From Bradyrhizobium amphicarpaeae (GTDB taxonomy: Bacteria; Pseudomonadota; Alphaproteobacteria; Rhizobiales; Xanthobacteraceae), in the NCBI RefSeq assembly GCF_002266435.3, contig NZ_CP029426.2:3130001-3194000 (forward strand): a stretch of DNA of 64,000 nt, given 5' to 3'. Below are positions 8,637-19,500 of the stretch, piece after piece. Position 1 is the first letter of the stretch. Every line of letters begins with the position of its first letter. Both the position numbers and the translations under genes were made by a program. The notes under the pieces are model-generated. The model was not told the origin of the DNA, did no database searches, and saw only the letters and a program-made list of their open reading frames with translations.

Positions 8637-9689
8637 TCAGAGCCGCATGCGTGACGTTGGATCGAACAGGTGAATGTCTTGCGGTCGGGCCGTGATCGAG
8701 ATCGTGTCGCCCTCGCCGGGAATGTTGCCGTCGGCGACGCGCATGCGGATCATGGTGCCGGCGCAGTCGAGGTCGAGCACGGCGGTATCGCCGAGATCCT
8801 CAATCAGGTCGACGCGTGCACTGAGCCCACCTTCCGCCATGCGCAGGGCTCCGGGCCGAAGTCCCACCACCACATCGCGCTCACCCGTGGTCGTGGTCGT
8901 CGTCTTGAGGCGATGACCTGCGATGATGACGTCGCCGTCCACGTAGCGGGCGGGGACGAGGTTCATCGGGGGATTGCCTATGAAGCCGGCAATGTCGATC
9001 GAGTTCGGGCGGGCGAACACCTCCGCGGGCGTGCCGACCTGCTGGATCTCGCCTGACATGAACACCGCCATGCGGTCCGCAAGCGTCATGGCCTCTTCCT
9101 GGTCGTGGGTGACGTACACGGCGGTGACGCCGAGCGAGCGCTGCAGCTTCTTCAGTTCGGCGCGCGTTTCCAGCCGCAGCTTTGCGTCGAGGTTGGACAG
9201 CGGTTCGTCGAGCAGGAACAAGCGCGCCTTGCGCACGATGGCGCGGGCGAGCGCGCAGCGCTGCTGCTGGCCGCCCGAGAGCTGGCCCGGCTTGCGATCG
9301 AGCAGGTGGTCGATTTTCACCTTGCGCGCCGCTTCCTTCACGGCGGGCGCGATCTCGGACTTCGGCAGCTTGGCCATTTCCAGCGGGAAGGCGATGTTCT
9401 CGGCCACCGTCATGTGCGGATACAGCGCGTAGCTCTGGAACACCATGGCAATGTCGCGGTCCCGCGCATCGGTCGAGGTGACGTCCTTGTCGTCGATCAG
9501 CACGCGGCCGGCGGTCGGAGCATCCAGGCCGGCGAGGATGCGTAGCGTCGTGCTCTTGCCGGATCCCGAGGGACCGAGCAGAGCGAAGAACTCGCCCGGC
9601 TTGATGTCGAAATTGACATTCTTCAGCGCGGCGAATTGACCATGCATCTTGACGATGTTGCGAAAACTGACCTGACCCTGACCGCTCAT
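8637..9689 (-). CDS. ABC transporter ATP-binding protein (MalK/UgpC-like)
   Basis: This 350-residue ATPase energises the importer. Walker A is GPSGSGKST, the signature is [14 protein letters not shown], Walker B is LFLLDEPLSNLD, and the switch histidine is in THDQEEA. The C-terminal TOBE/regulatory region (VVVGLRPGALRMAEGG, then RPQDIHLFD) marks the carbohydrate (CUT1) subfamily. The start was chosen at ATG 9689 because it overlaps the upstream permease stop by 4 bases; the longer open frame upstream is antisense noise. Confidence 0.93.
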   Translation of the reverse strand: MSGQGQVSFRNIVKMHGQFAALKNVNFDIKPGEFFALLGPSGSGKSTTLRILAGLDAPTAGRVLIDDKDVTSTDARDRDIAMVFQSYALYPHMTVAENIAFPLEMAKLPKSEIAPAVKEAARKVKIDHLLDRKPGQLSGGQQQRCALARAIVRKARLFLLDEPLSNLDAKLRLETRAELKKLQRSLGVTAVYVTHDQEEAMTLADRMAVFMSGEIQQVGTPAEVFARPNSIDIAGFIGNPPMNLVPARYVDGDVIIAGHRLKTTTTTTGERDVVVGLRPGALRMAEGGLSARVDLIEDLGDTAVLDLDCAGTMIRMRVADGNIPGEGDTISITARPQDIHLFDPTSRMRL

Positions 9690-10525
9690 CGGCGCCCTCC
9701 GCCCTTGACTGCACCGACCGTCAGGCCCTTCACAATATGCTTTTGCGCGACAACGCCGAGGACGACGACAGGCAGCATGGCGAGGACCGAGACTGCGGCG
9801 AGCTTGGCCCACAGCGTCTGCTCGACGGAGACGAAATTGAACATGGCGACCGTCACGGGTCGCACCGTGTTGCCGCTCAGCACGACGGCGAACAGGAATT
9901 CGTTCCACGCATTGAGGAACACGAACACGATCGTTACGGCGATGCCGCCACGCACCTGCGGAATGATGATCCGCCACAGCGTCTTCAATCGGCTGGCGCC
10001 GTCGAGATAGGCGGCCTCTTCCATCTCGAACGGAATGTCCTCGAAATAAGACACCAATAGCCAGATCGCGAAGGGCAGGGAGAACGACAAATAGATCAGG
10101 ATGATGCCCTGATAAGTGTCGATCCAGCCAATGTTCCGAAGCACCAGGAAGTAGGGGATGATGATGCCGACCGGCGGCAGCATCTGCGTTGCCAGCACGT
10201 AGAAGCCCGCGAACCTCTTGCCGCGAAAGCGCAGGCGCGCCAACGCATAGGCCGCAGGCACCGCCATCAGCATGGTGACGATGGTGGTGCCGACCGAGAT
10301 GATGACGCTGGAAAGAAGGTTCGGCAGGATCGATCCCGAGCCGAACAACACGTCGCGATAGGCTTCCAGCGTCGGTGTGAACACCAGCTTGGGCGGATAG
10401 GCCAATACATCGGAATCGGTCTTGAGCGAATTCAGCACGCTCCAGATGATCGGGAACGCCCAGGCCAGCAGGAAGATCGTGGAGATTGCGAGCAGGGCGA
10501 AGACGCGCAGGCGCTTTGCGGTCAT
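9686..10525 (-). CDS. ABC transporter permease (MalG-like)
   Basis: This 279-residue inner-membrane permease has six predicted helices, starting with LLAISTIFLLAWAFPIIWSVLNS. The EAA loop (EEAAYLDGASRLKTLWRIIIPQVRGG) contacts the ATPase. The start ATG 10525 overlaps the previous permease stop by 4 bases. It forms the translocation pore with the next gene upstream, as in CUT1 importers. Confidence 0.92.
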   Translation of the reverse strand: MTAKRLRVFALLAISTIFLLAWAFPIIWSVLNSLKTDSDVLAYPPKLVFTPTLEAYRDVLFGSGSILPNLLSSVIISVGTTIVTMLMAVPAAYALARLRFRGKRFAGFYVLATQMLPPVGIIIPYFLVLRNIGWIDTYQGIILIYLSFSLPFAIWLLVSYFEDIPFEMEEAAYLDGASRLKTLWRIIIPQVRGGIAVTIVFVFLNAWNEFLFAVVLSGNTVRPVTVAMFNFVSVEQTLWAKLAAVSVLAMLPVVVLGVVAQKHIVKGLTVGAVKGGGRR

Positions 10526-11457
10526 TTCGCCCTCCGCATTGCAAACAGGATGCCGGAGATGATGATGGTGACGATCAGCAGCGCAACCGCGAGCGCCGAG
10601 CCGTAGCCGATCGACAGCTCGGTGAAGGATTTCCGATAGGCATAGAGATTGAGGATCTCGGTCGCAGTGCCCGGGCCGCCGGCGGTGACGGTGAAGATCG
10701 CCGCGAACGCGGTCAGCGCCACCATGGTCCGCATGATGATGACCATGACGATCGCCGGGCGCAGCAGGGGCAGGGTGATGCGGCGGAAGCGCTGCCAGGC
10801 GGAGGCGCGGTCGAGCCGCGCCGCCTCGTATATGTCCTCGGGCAGCGAGGCCAGCGAGGCCAGCAGCACCATGAACGCAAACGGTGTCCACTGCCAGGTG
10901 TGGATCGCGATGACCGAGACCATCGCGAGCGTGGGGTCGCCGAGCCAATTCTTGCTGCCGAGGCCGGCGTTGATGGCGAGGTAGTCCACGATGCCGAATT
11001 CCGGTGCCAGCATGAAGGTGCGCCAGATCATGCCGACCACGGCCGGCGACAGCACCACGGGCAGGATGGCGATGACCCTGAACCAGCCCTGACCTCGCTT
11101 CATGTCCATGACCAGCAAGGCAAGCGCCAAACCGACGATGACTTGAAGTGCGACGGTCGAGCCGGTGTAGACGAGGCTGACCAGCAGCGAGGTCCAAAAG
11201 CGCTCGTCCGCGAGCAGAGTTCGATAGTTTTCAAACCCGACGAAGCCGTTGGTGAACGGCATCGCCAGATCCATCCGGAACGCGCTGGTATAGATCAGGA
11301 AGAGCAGCGGGAACGTCGTGGTAGCGAGCAGGGCGAGGAACGCCGGGGCAAGCAGGGCTGCTGCAAACCGGCGCTCGCGCTGCGCCAATACGCGGCCGAA
11401 ATCGCTGCGAGGCGCCTCGCTCGCGATCTCGGCCGATGTCACCGCTGTCGTGGCCAT
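10522..11457 (-). CDS. ABC transporter permease (MalF-like)
   Basis: This 311-residue permease has an N-terminal cytoplasmic tail, a first helix at about residues 34-54, a periplasmic loop and the EAA motif (YEAARLDRASAWQRFRRITLPLLRP). It is the first permease of the operon, 3 bases after the binding-protein gene and coupled by a 4-base overlap to the second permease. It pairs with the MalG-like subunit. Confidence 0.92.
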   Translation of the reverse strand: MATTAVTSAEIASEAPRSDFGRVLAQRERRFAAALLAPAFLALLATTTFPLLFLIYTSAFRMDLAMPFTNGFVGFENYRTLLADERFWTSLLVSLVYTGSTVALQVIVGLALALLVMDMKRGQGWFRVIAILPVVLSPAVVGMIWRTFMLAPEFGIVDYLAINAGLGSKNWLGDPTLAMVSVIAIHTWQWTPFAFMVLLASLASLPEDIYEAARLDRASAWQRFRRITLPLLRPAIVMVIIMRTMVALTAFAAIFTVTAGGPGTATEILNLYAYRKSFTELSIGYGSALAVALLIVTIIISGILFAMRRAK

Positions 11458-11460
11458 GGC

Positions 11461-12855
11461 TCAGCCGCGCATCATCGGTTCGATGCGGCGCTGGGCATCG
11501 TCCAGTGCCGCCTTGATGGTGGCCTGGCCGGAGAGGGCCGACTGGATCGCGGTCGCCATGGTGTCGCCGATCGCCGGCCATTGCGGCACGCGCGGACGCC
11601 AGTCGACGTCGGTGTCCTCCTGCAGGGCGCCCATCGTGGCCGCGACGAAGTTCTCGCCAAAGCCATTCATCAGCTTGATGTAGTCAGGATCCTTCCACAC
11701 CGAGGTGCGGTTGACGCCCGAACGTTTGGTGGGACCGGCGAATTTGTGCGCGGTGCGCGCCTGGGTCTCGGCGCTCGCGGCCCATTGGATGAACAGCCAG
11801 GTCGCCTTGCGCTTCTTTTCCGGCAGCGCGGAATTGATCGGGAAGCCCCAGTTCCAGATGGATGTGGTGCGCTTGCCGGACGGCCCCTTGGGCCAGCGTG
11901 CATAGGCGACCTTACCGATGATCTTGGACTTCTCGGGATTGTTGATCACCGAGGCCGACGAATGCGCGTCGATGTAGCTGGCGACGGTGCCTTGCGAGAA
12001 GGCGTCGGCGATGTCGGGCCAGTTCCAGTTGGCGGCTGCCGTCGGTGCGTACTTCTTCATGATGTCGACATACCAGGCGAGCGCCGCCTCGGCCTCGGGG
12101 CCGTTGACGGTGAGCTTGCCGCCCTTCATCCAGTCGCCGCCGAACTCGCGGAAGATCGACGGATAGATGTACATGTTCTGGCCGGCCCCGGCGACGCCGC
12201 GCAGCGCAGCGCCCCAGACGCGATCGTTCGGGGTGTTCAACGCCGCGGCATTGGACATGTAGGCCTCTAACGTGTCGGCCGGCTTCAGGCCCTTCGCATC
12301 ATAGAGGTCCTTGCGATAGACCTGAATGGTGACCTCGCCGTCATAAGGCATGCCATAGAGCTTGCCGTCGATACCGTTGGCGCTGCGCCAGGCCGGAATG
12401 ATGTCGTCGAGCTTGAACCAGGCCGGATCGGTCAGCGACTTGTCGGCGAGGTAAGTGTCGAGCGGCTCGACCCATTTGTTCGCGGCATAGAGCGCGTAAT
12501 ACATGGGGTCGGCGGCATGGGTCGCGTAGGTGCCCGTCTTCGAGGTCAAGTCGATGACGCTCTTCTGCCGGATCTGCGCCGGCGGAATTTTTTCGAAACG
12601 GACGTCGATGCCGGTCAGCGCCTTGAACTGCGGCGCCAGCGTGATGAGGTTTTCGAAATAGCTCGCCGGGATCACGGCGACAGTGATGGTCTCGCCGGAT
12701 ACCTGCTGCCAATCGATTTGCGCGGATTTGTAGGGCGCGAGGTCGACGTCCTGCGCGGCAGCTTGCCGGAGAAAGGCCGGACCAACCGTCGCGAAAGCGG
12801 CGGCTGCGGTTCCAGTCTTGAGTAGCGTTCGTCGCGTCGGTGTGAATGACGGCAT
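11461..12855 (-). CDS. ABC transporter substrate-binding protein (family 1, Tat-exported)
   Basis: This is a 464-residue periplasmic binding protein. The N-terminus TRRTLLKTGTAAAAFATVG is a twin-arginine-type signal with cleavage likely after the AAA near residue 34. The mature part has the MalE-like pattern (ITVAVIPASYFENLITLAPQF..., YGMPYDGEVTIQVYRKDLYD, WNWGFPINSALPEKKRKATWLFIQWAAS). It is the first gene of the sulfatase operon. The ligand is inferred to be a sulfated sugar or other sulfate ester, because a sulfatase and FGE share the transcript; sequence alone does not define it. Confidence 0.92.
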   Translation of the reverse strand: MPSFTPTRRTLLKTGTAAAAFATVGPAFLRQAAAQDVDLAPYKSAQIDWQQVSGETITVAVIPASYFENLITLAPQFKALTGIDVRFEKIPPAQIRQKSVIDLTSKTGTYATHAADPMYYALYAANKWVEPLDTYLADKSLTDPAWFKLDDIIPAWRSANGIDGKLYGMPYDGEVTIQVYRKDLYDAKGLKPADTLEAYMSNAAALNTPNDRVWGAALRGVAGAGQNMYIYPSIFREFGGDWMKGGKLTVNGPEAEAALAWYVDIMKKYAPTAAANWNWPDIADAFSQGTVASYIDAHSSASVINNPEKSKIIGKVAYARWPKGPSGKRTTSIWNWGFPINSALPEKKRKATWLFIQWAASAETQARTAHKFAGPTKRSGVNRTSVWKDPDYIKLMNGFGENFVAATMGALQEDTDVDWRPRVPQWPAIGDTMATAIQSALSGQATIKAALDDAQRRIEPMMRG

Positions 12856-12872
12856 GCGGTCCTCCCGAAAAT

Positions 12873-12890
12873 CCGGATTTATATTTCCGG
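12873..12890. promoter_or_regulatory. Imperfect palindrome in the sulfatase-operon leader
   Basis: The 18-base element CCGGATTTATATTTCCGG is a palindrome with two central mismatched pairs. It lies 18 bases upstream of the binding-protein start and could be a second regulator site or a leader hairpin. Confidence 0.35.
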
Positions 12891-12899
12891 TTAGTTAGG

Positions 12900-12915
12900 A
12901 CATTTGCTCAAATGT
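12900..12915. promoter_or_regulatory. Candidate GntR operator
   Basis: ACATTTG and CAAATGT form perfect 7-base arms around CT. The site is 45 bases upstream of the first gene of the sulfatase operon and adjoins a promoter-like TTGACT on the minus strand (about 12923-12928). Its place at the head of an operon that encodes one GntR regulator makes that protein the probable ligand. Confidence 0.5.
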
Positions 12916-12928
12916 TATAACAAGTCAA

Positions 12929-13552
12929 CCGCGCCAAAGTCGATCTTCGTGCTGCCTTTTGGCGCGGCAGCGTGGATCGATCGGGGATGTCGCCTCCGAG
13001 GGAGCGCGATCGTGCCGAGCAGGCGTGATGTGCAGGTATCGACTGGCTATCGCCGAGACGCGCGAAATCTGCGCGAGCGAAATAGATCTCGCCGGTGAAT
13101 CGTTGCGCATCGCAGTATGGAGAAAGACCGGAGCTTTGTGGGCCCAAGCCTCGGGTCAAGGGGAGGCCGCTCTTGGTGCAGGCCGGACGTTCGGCCGGCC
13201 CCGCATGTCAATGCGGGCATTCAACTGCGATAGCGGCACACTCCGGCTCAACGCGGAAGCATCGAGCGCCGCCTGTTCGTCCGTCGGCCATTAGAGCTTG
13301 CAGCACTTCGCTTCAGCGCGGCGCCAGAGCGTCTCGAGAACCTATCCTGGTGTCGCGATCGGGAATGATCCGACATCGCTTCGTTCGGCCTTGCCAGCGG
13401 TGGCCTCCCGACAATCCACAGGGCGTGGGGACTATCTCGGATTCAGGCCTCCAGCAGTCTGCGGGCTGGACGATTGTTCGACCGATCAATAACCTAGCAC
13501 GCATGTATTGATTTGGATTGAAAGTCTTCTCCCCAAGAATAAGGCCTTGATT
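12929..13552. other. About 620 bases without a recognisable gene
   Basis: This region lies between the divergent sulfatase operon and the PKS gene. Short open frames exist on both strands but none has a recognisable motif or good start. The PKS promoter must be here. The stretch near 13100-13300 looks like degraded coding sequence, but I could not identify a parent gene. Confidence 0.5.
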
Positions 13553-16500
13553 GTGACTGCGATTGCTGTCGTCGGCATTGGCTGCAGACTCCCGGGATAC
13601 ATCGACTCTCCCGACGCCTTGTGGGGTGCGCTCCTGGCAGGCACCGACCTCGTCAGCGAAATTCCGCAGCAGCGCTGGAATGCCGACGATTACTACGAGC
13701 CCGTAGCAGGCGTTGCGGGGCGCTCGGTTTCGCGTTGGGGCGCGTTCCTGGACGATCCGTCGGGCTTTGATCATCGTTTTTTCGGCATTGGCGAGCCGGA
13801 GGCCCTCGCCATGGACCCACAACACCGGCTTTTGCTCGAGGTCACTTGGGAGGCCGCCGAACATTCCGGCCGCGATCCGCGCTGCCTGTTTGGGACCGAC
13901 GCCGGCGTATTCTTCGGCCTTTCGCACCAGGACTACATGCAGGTCACGCGTGACGCGGGTGCGATGGGTCAGGCCTACGCTTTCACGGGAACGCCCTTCA
14001 GCATGGCGTCAGGGCGGGTCGCCCATGCGATGGGGCTTACGGGGCCTGCTATCACGATGGACACGGCCTGCTCGTCCAGTCTCGTCGCCGTGCATGCGGC
14101 TCGGCGAAGTCTCCTCGCCAACGAGTGCCGCGTCGCGTTTGCCGGCGGGGTCATGTTGATGTTCTCGCCCACAACGTTCGCTTCGGCGTCCGGCCTCGGC
14201 ATGCTGTCGCCGACAGGGCGGTGTCATGCGTTTGACGAGCGCGCCGATGGCTTCGTGCGTGCCGAAGGCTGCGGTGTGGTGATGCTCAAACTGCTGAGTG
14301 ACGCCCTGTGTGACGGCGACCGGGTGCTCGCCGTCATTCGCGGTAGCGCCGTCAACCAGGACGGACACACGCACAACATTCTAGCACCTTCCCGCGCGGC
14401 CCAGATCGCGGTAATCGATCGTGCGCTTGCCGAGGCGCAAGTTGATCCCTCATCCATCGGCATGATCGAGGCGCACGGCACCGGTACGCCGGTAGGCGAC
14501 ACGGAAGAGTTTCACAGCCTCTCAACACAGTACGGACGGCGGTCACGCTGCGCCGTTGGCTCGCTCAAGAGCAACCTGGGTCACGCGGAATCGGCGGCGG
14601 GAGTCCTTGGTCTGATCAAGGCGACGCTCGCACTGGCGCACGGCGTCGTGCCGCGATCACTTCACTTCCATCGGCTGCCTGCGCATCTCCAGCCAATTGC
14701 GACCCGGCTTTTCGTCCCGACTGACACCGTGCCATGGCCTTCGACTGGCGCCGACGGACTCCGCCGGGCAGCCGTATCGTCTTACGGCATGTCCGGCACG
14801 AACGCTCACGTCGTGCTCGAACAGGCTCCTCAAGCACCTGCATCATCCTGTCGACCAGAGGTCGTCAGAACGCAGGAGCAGCCCTGGTTGTTTCCAATTT
14901 CTTCCACATCGCCAGAGGCGCTTCGCGCAACGGCCGCGCGCCTCGCGGCTTGGTTGGACGCGAGCGCCGCCGGTCATCGCCCCGGCGATGTCGCGCGGAC
15001 CCTTGCTCGCAGGCGTGGACACCGGCCGGTCCGGCACGCGCTCATTGCGAGAACGCTCGGCGACCTGACAGCGCAATTGCGCGGCGTTGTAGCCGACCAG
15101 TCTATCGATGCGGATTGGGCCAGCCATGATAGCTGCGGTCCCGTCTTCGTATTCTCCGGACAGGGCTCGCAGTGGGAGTCGATGGGCGCGGAGCTGCTCG
15201 ATATCGATCCGGTCTTCGCCGGGATGGTCGCCGCCATCGAGCCTCTGATTCAGGCGATCGGCGACTTTTCGGTAACCGATACCCTGCGTCGTCCCGCGCA
15301 ACTCGAAGACATCGAACGTGTCCAGCCCGCCATTTTCACATTTCAGGTCGCGCTGGCGGCGTCCTTGAAAGCCCAGGGTGTGGTGCCGTCGGCAGTGATC
15401 GGCCATTCGATGGGTGAGGTATCCGCGGCAGTCGCGGCCGGCGCACTCTCGCTCGAAGATGGCGTGCGGGTGATCTGCCATCGCGCCATGCTGTGCCAAA
15501 CGCTTGCTGGATCCGGCGCGATGGCAGCCGTCGGGATGGCACCGGCGGCAGTTCGCGAAGATTTGGCCCGCCGACGGATTGACGATGTCGAGATTGCCGT
15601 GCTGGCTGCGCCGGCCTCGACGGTCGTCGGGGGCACCGTCAAGGCCGTAAAAGGCCTCGTGGCTGCGTGGCAGGCCGAAGGCCTTTTCGCCCGCGAGGTC
15701 GCGGTCGATGTGGCCTCACACACGTCGCAGGTCGAACCGATTCTCGCGCAGTTGTCGGAGCGCCTCGCGGAGGTGACTGCGCACAAACCGCGCATACCGA
15801 TGTACTCCACCGTGCTGCTAGATCCGCGCGAATCCCCCGTTTGCGATGGCGCCTACTGGATCGACAACCTTCGGCAGTCGGTTCGCTTCCGTCCCGCCGT
15901 GCAGGCGGCGCTCGAAGACGGACACCGCGTGTTTGTCGAGCTTTCGCCGCACCCGATCGTGACTCGCGCGGTCTTGGAGAATGCTGCCGCAACGGACTTC
16001 GCCGTCCGCGCGCTTCCGTCGGTGACGCGGGGCGAGCCCATGTCCAACGGGCTTCTGGACCTGGTTGGTGCCATCCATGTCGCAGGCGCCTCGATCGATT
16101 TCGATGTCCTGTATCCGGACGGCCAGCTGCTTGATCTACCGTTGCCGGCCTGGACGCACTATCCGCTGTTCCTTGAGTCGGCGACGGCGGCCGCAAATCT
16201 ACATCACGTGCCGTCAACACATCCGTTGTTGAACGTCCACCGCGTTCTGCACGAAGAGCCGGAACGCCACATCTGGGGGTGCGAGGTTGGCCTCGGTGCC
16301 CACCCCTGGCTTGCGGACCATCGGGTGAACGGAACGCCGCTTTTCCCGGGCGCTGGCTTCTGCGAAATGGCGCTCGCCGCGGCGCGCACCGCACTTGGTA
16401 CATCGTTCGTCGAAGTACAGACGATCACGTTCGACCATGCCTTGCGGTTAGAGCCATCGACGTCCATCGTCTGCACGGCAGTGCTCGACCGACCGGGCGA

Positions 16501-19500
16501 GTTGAATTTCAGGGTCGCGAACCAGGCGAAGAGCGAAGCGCGGGTCCTTGCAACAGCCCGCCTTTCCGAGGCGACCTCCGCCAAGTCGCCTGTCGCCTAC
16601 GACGTAGCCGCGCTGCGCGCCGCTCACGCGACGCCTGTTGCCGTGGACGAGGTGTGGCGGTGGTTCGACGCGCTGGGCATCCAGTACGGACCGTCATTTC
16701 GGGCACTGTCTACCGGCTTGAGCTTGTCCGCGGACGGTGCCTCGCTCCTTGCGGATCTTCGGCTCCCGAGCTCGCGCCGAACGGGCGACCGGGATTACAC
16801 GGTGCATCCCGTGTTGCTTGACGCGTGCTTCCAGTCGGTCGGGGCGTTCGCCCGGGTCGTTTCGGAGACCAACGGGCGCCTGCTGCTGCCGTTGTCGGTA
16901 CGAAGCCTCCGGCTCCACCGCACAGATGCCAACGCCGCCCACTGCCTCACCCGCTTGGTCGCGGTCGACGCCCTGCACGTCGAGGTGGACATCGATCTGC
17001 TCGACGCCTCAGGTCGCGTGCTGCTCAGTGTCGATGGATTGGCAATGGGAAGCGGTGCGGCCGAACAGCATACCGACGCCGTCGCCTGCAACTCGCGCCT
17101 GCTCGATATAGCCTGGCAGTTGTGGGACATCCCTCGTGCCACGGTCAGGCCGGAGGATGGCGCCTGGTTGCTGCTCGATGCCGATGATGCGGGACACCGC
17201 TTGACGCTGGATTTGGAAGGAAACCTGCGCGTGCAGGGGTTCAAGTCTCGCATTCTCAGCAGCGCCGGAGCGGGGAAGGGGGGCGCATGGCGCGGGCAGA
17301 TTGAAGACGCCCTGGACCAGAATCGTCCTTGCGCCGTGGTGGTGGTCTTGCCACGCGGCAATGAGCCGGCGAGTCCCGAGGTATCTCGGGCGAACATAAG
17401 CAGCCTGATCCACGTGACCAACGCACTGAGGCAATGCGAGCGCCTGCCCCGCCTCTTCGTTGTCACGTGTATGGCCCAACGCGTACTGCCGGACGACACC
17501 GTTCAACTTGCGCACGCTGGTGTGCGTGGCTGGCTGCGAGCGGTCGGTGCCGAGCTTCCCGCACTCCATCCCACCCAGATCGACGTGAACCCGCAGCCCG
17601 AGGTCTCGCTGCTTCTGTCTCAGTTGCTGAGCGGCTCGGACGAGGACGAAACGGCGGTGCGCGGAGCGAGCGCGTATGTCGCGCGGCTGCAGCGAAGCTC
17701 CCTTAGTCACACGGACCGCCGCATGGTGGATCGCGACGCGACCCGCGATGGTATTGGTCTGGAAATCCGCGTGCCCGGTGACCTACAGAGCCTGGAGTTG
17801 GCGGCCGTCGAGAGGCGTGCGCCGGCCCAGGGCCAGGTGGAGGTGGCCGTCCATGCCGCAAGTGTCAATTTCGCCGACGTGCTCGTTGCCCTTGGCCGCT
17901 ATCCTTCATTCGATGGCCGTGCGCAGGGGCTTGGCCTGGACTTCGCCGGCATTGTCACCGCTATCGGGGCAGGCGTTGCGGGCTTTCGCGTTGGCGACCG
18001 CGTGGCGGGGCTCTGCTGTGGGGGCGCCTGGGGGACGTATCTGACTTGCGATGCTCGTCTGCTTGTCGCGATACCCCGCCCGCTCGCGGATGCCGAAGCG
18101 GCCGCCATTCTCGCGACAACTGCCACGGCCATGTATGGCCTCGAGGATCTTGCCCGGATCGGGCCTGGCGACAAGGTGCTCATTCACTCGGCGACCGGCG
18201 GCGTCGGGCAGGCGGCTGTGGCCATCGCCCGCGCGGCTGGTGCGGAGATATTTGCAACAGCGGGCTCCGAGGCGCGGCGAGAGCTGCTGCGAGCCGACGG
18301 TATCAGCCACGTGTATGATTCTCGGACCGCAGCATTCGCGGAGCAGATCCTGCAGGACACGGCGGGTTACGGCGTGGACGTAGTCCTCAACTCGCTCACA
18401 GGCGCGTCCCAGCGCGCCGGCCTGGGGATCCTTGCGGCGGGCGGGCGGTTCATCGAGATCGGCAAGAAGGACATCTATGAGGGCACGTGGCTCGAACTGT
18501 CTCCGTTCAGGCGTAACCTCTCGTTCTTTGCCGTCGACCTTGCGCAGATGTGTATGACTGCGCCGGCTCGCGTGCAGGCACTGCTGTCGCGGGTCATGCG
18601 TCTTGCACGAGAGGAGAGGTTGCCCCTGCCGGATATCGCGACCTATCCCCTCGCCGGCGCGGCCGACGCGATTCGTATTGTCAGCAGCGCCGGCCACACC
18701 GGAAAGCTCGTGCTCACCGTTCCAACGACCGGCCGTTTCCGGGTGCCGGCGGCGCCAGAAGGCTTCACGCCGTTTAGGCGCGATGGCGCGTACGTTGTCA
18801 CCGGCGGCCTTGGCGGCCTCGGCCTGTTCCTCGCTGATGCGATGTCCGCGGCGGGGGCCGGTCGTCTCATCCTCAACGCGCGCTCCCGGCCCACCGACGC
18901 GGCAATCGGCGTTTTGGCCGCGATGAAGGCACGGCGCACCGAAGTTCAGGTGATCAGTGCGGACATCGCGGAGCCCGCGACAGCACGGCGCCTTATCGAA
19001 GCTGCCGCCGCGACGGGCCTGCCGTTGCGCGGTGTCCTGCACGGTGCAGCCCTCGTCGAGGATGGAATCCTTTCCTCCGTCACAGAGGAGAGGCTGCATC
19101 GAAACTGGGCCGCCAAGGCGGAAGGCGCCTGGCATCTGCATGGGGCAACGCTGAAGCAACAACTCGACTGGTTTTGCTGTTTTTCTTCGGTGTCTGCTCT
19201 GTTTGGTTCGCCGGGGCAGTCCGCGTACGCAGCCGCCAACAGCTGGCTCGATACGTTCACACAGTGGCGGCGCGCACAGGGGCTGCCGTCGTCGGCGATC
19301 GCCTGGGCGGCGTGGGCGGATATTGGTGCCGGTGCGCATCTCTCGGCCCGCGGCGATACGCGAATGATCGAGCCCCGCGACGGTGCTTACGCGTTCCAGG
19401 CGCTGCTTCGGCACGACCGCGGGTATGCCGCATACGTCCATCTCGACGGCGCCCCGTGGCTGACGGCGCTCGCCGCGCGAAGCCCGTTCGGGGCAGGGGT

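Noticed and set aside
10486..12270. Long plus-strand open frame (594 codons) opposite the ABC permease and binding-protein genes
   Set aside because: It is antisense to two clearly recognisable genes, is rich in Arg/Gly/Asp/His as expected for GC-rich shadow frames, and has no motif.
13313..13927. Minus-strand frame overlapping the PKS start that could pass for a small divergent gene
   Set aside because: It lies largely over the KS domain, and its translation has no recognisable motif.
17906..19441. Minus-strand open frame (511 codons) inside the PKS gene
   Set aside because: The plus strand carries intact ER and KR domains here; the antisense frame is composition-driven.
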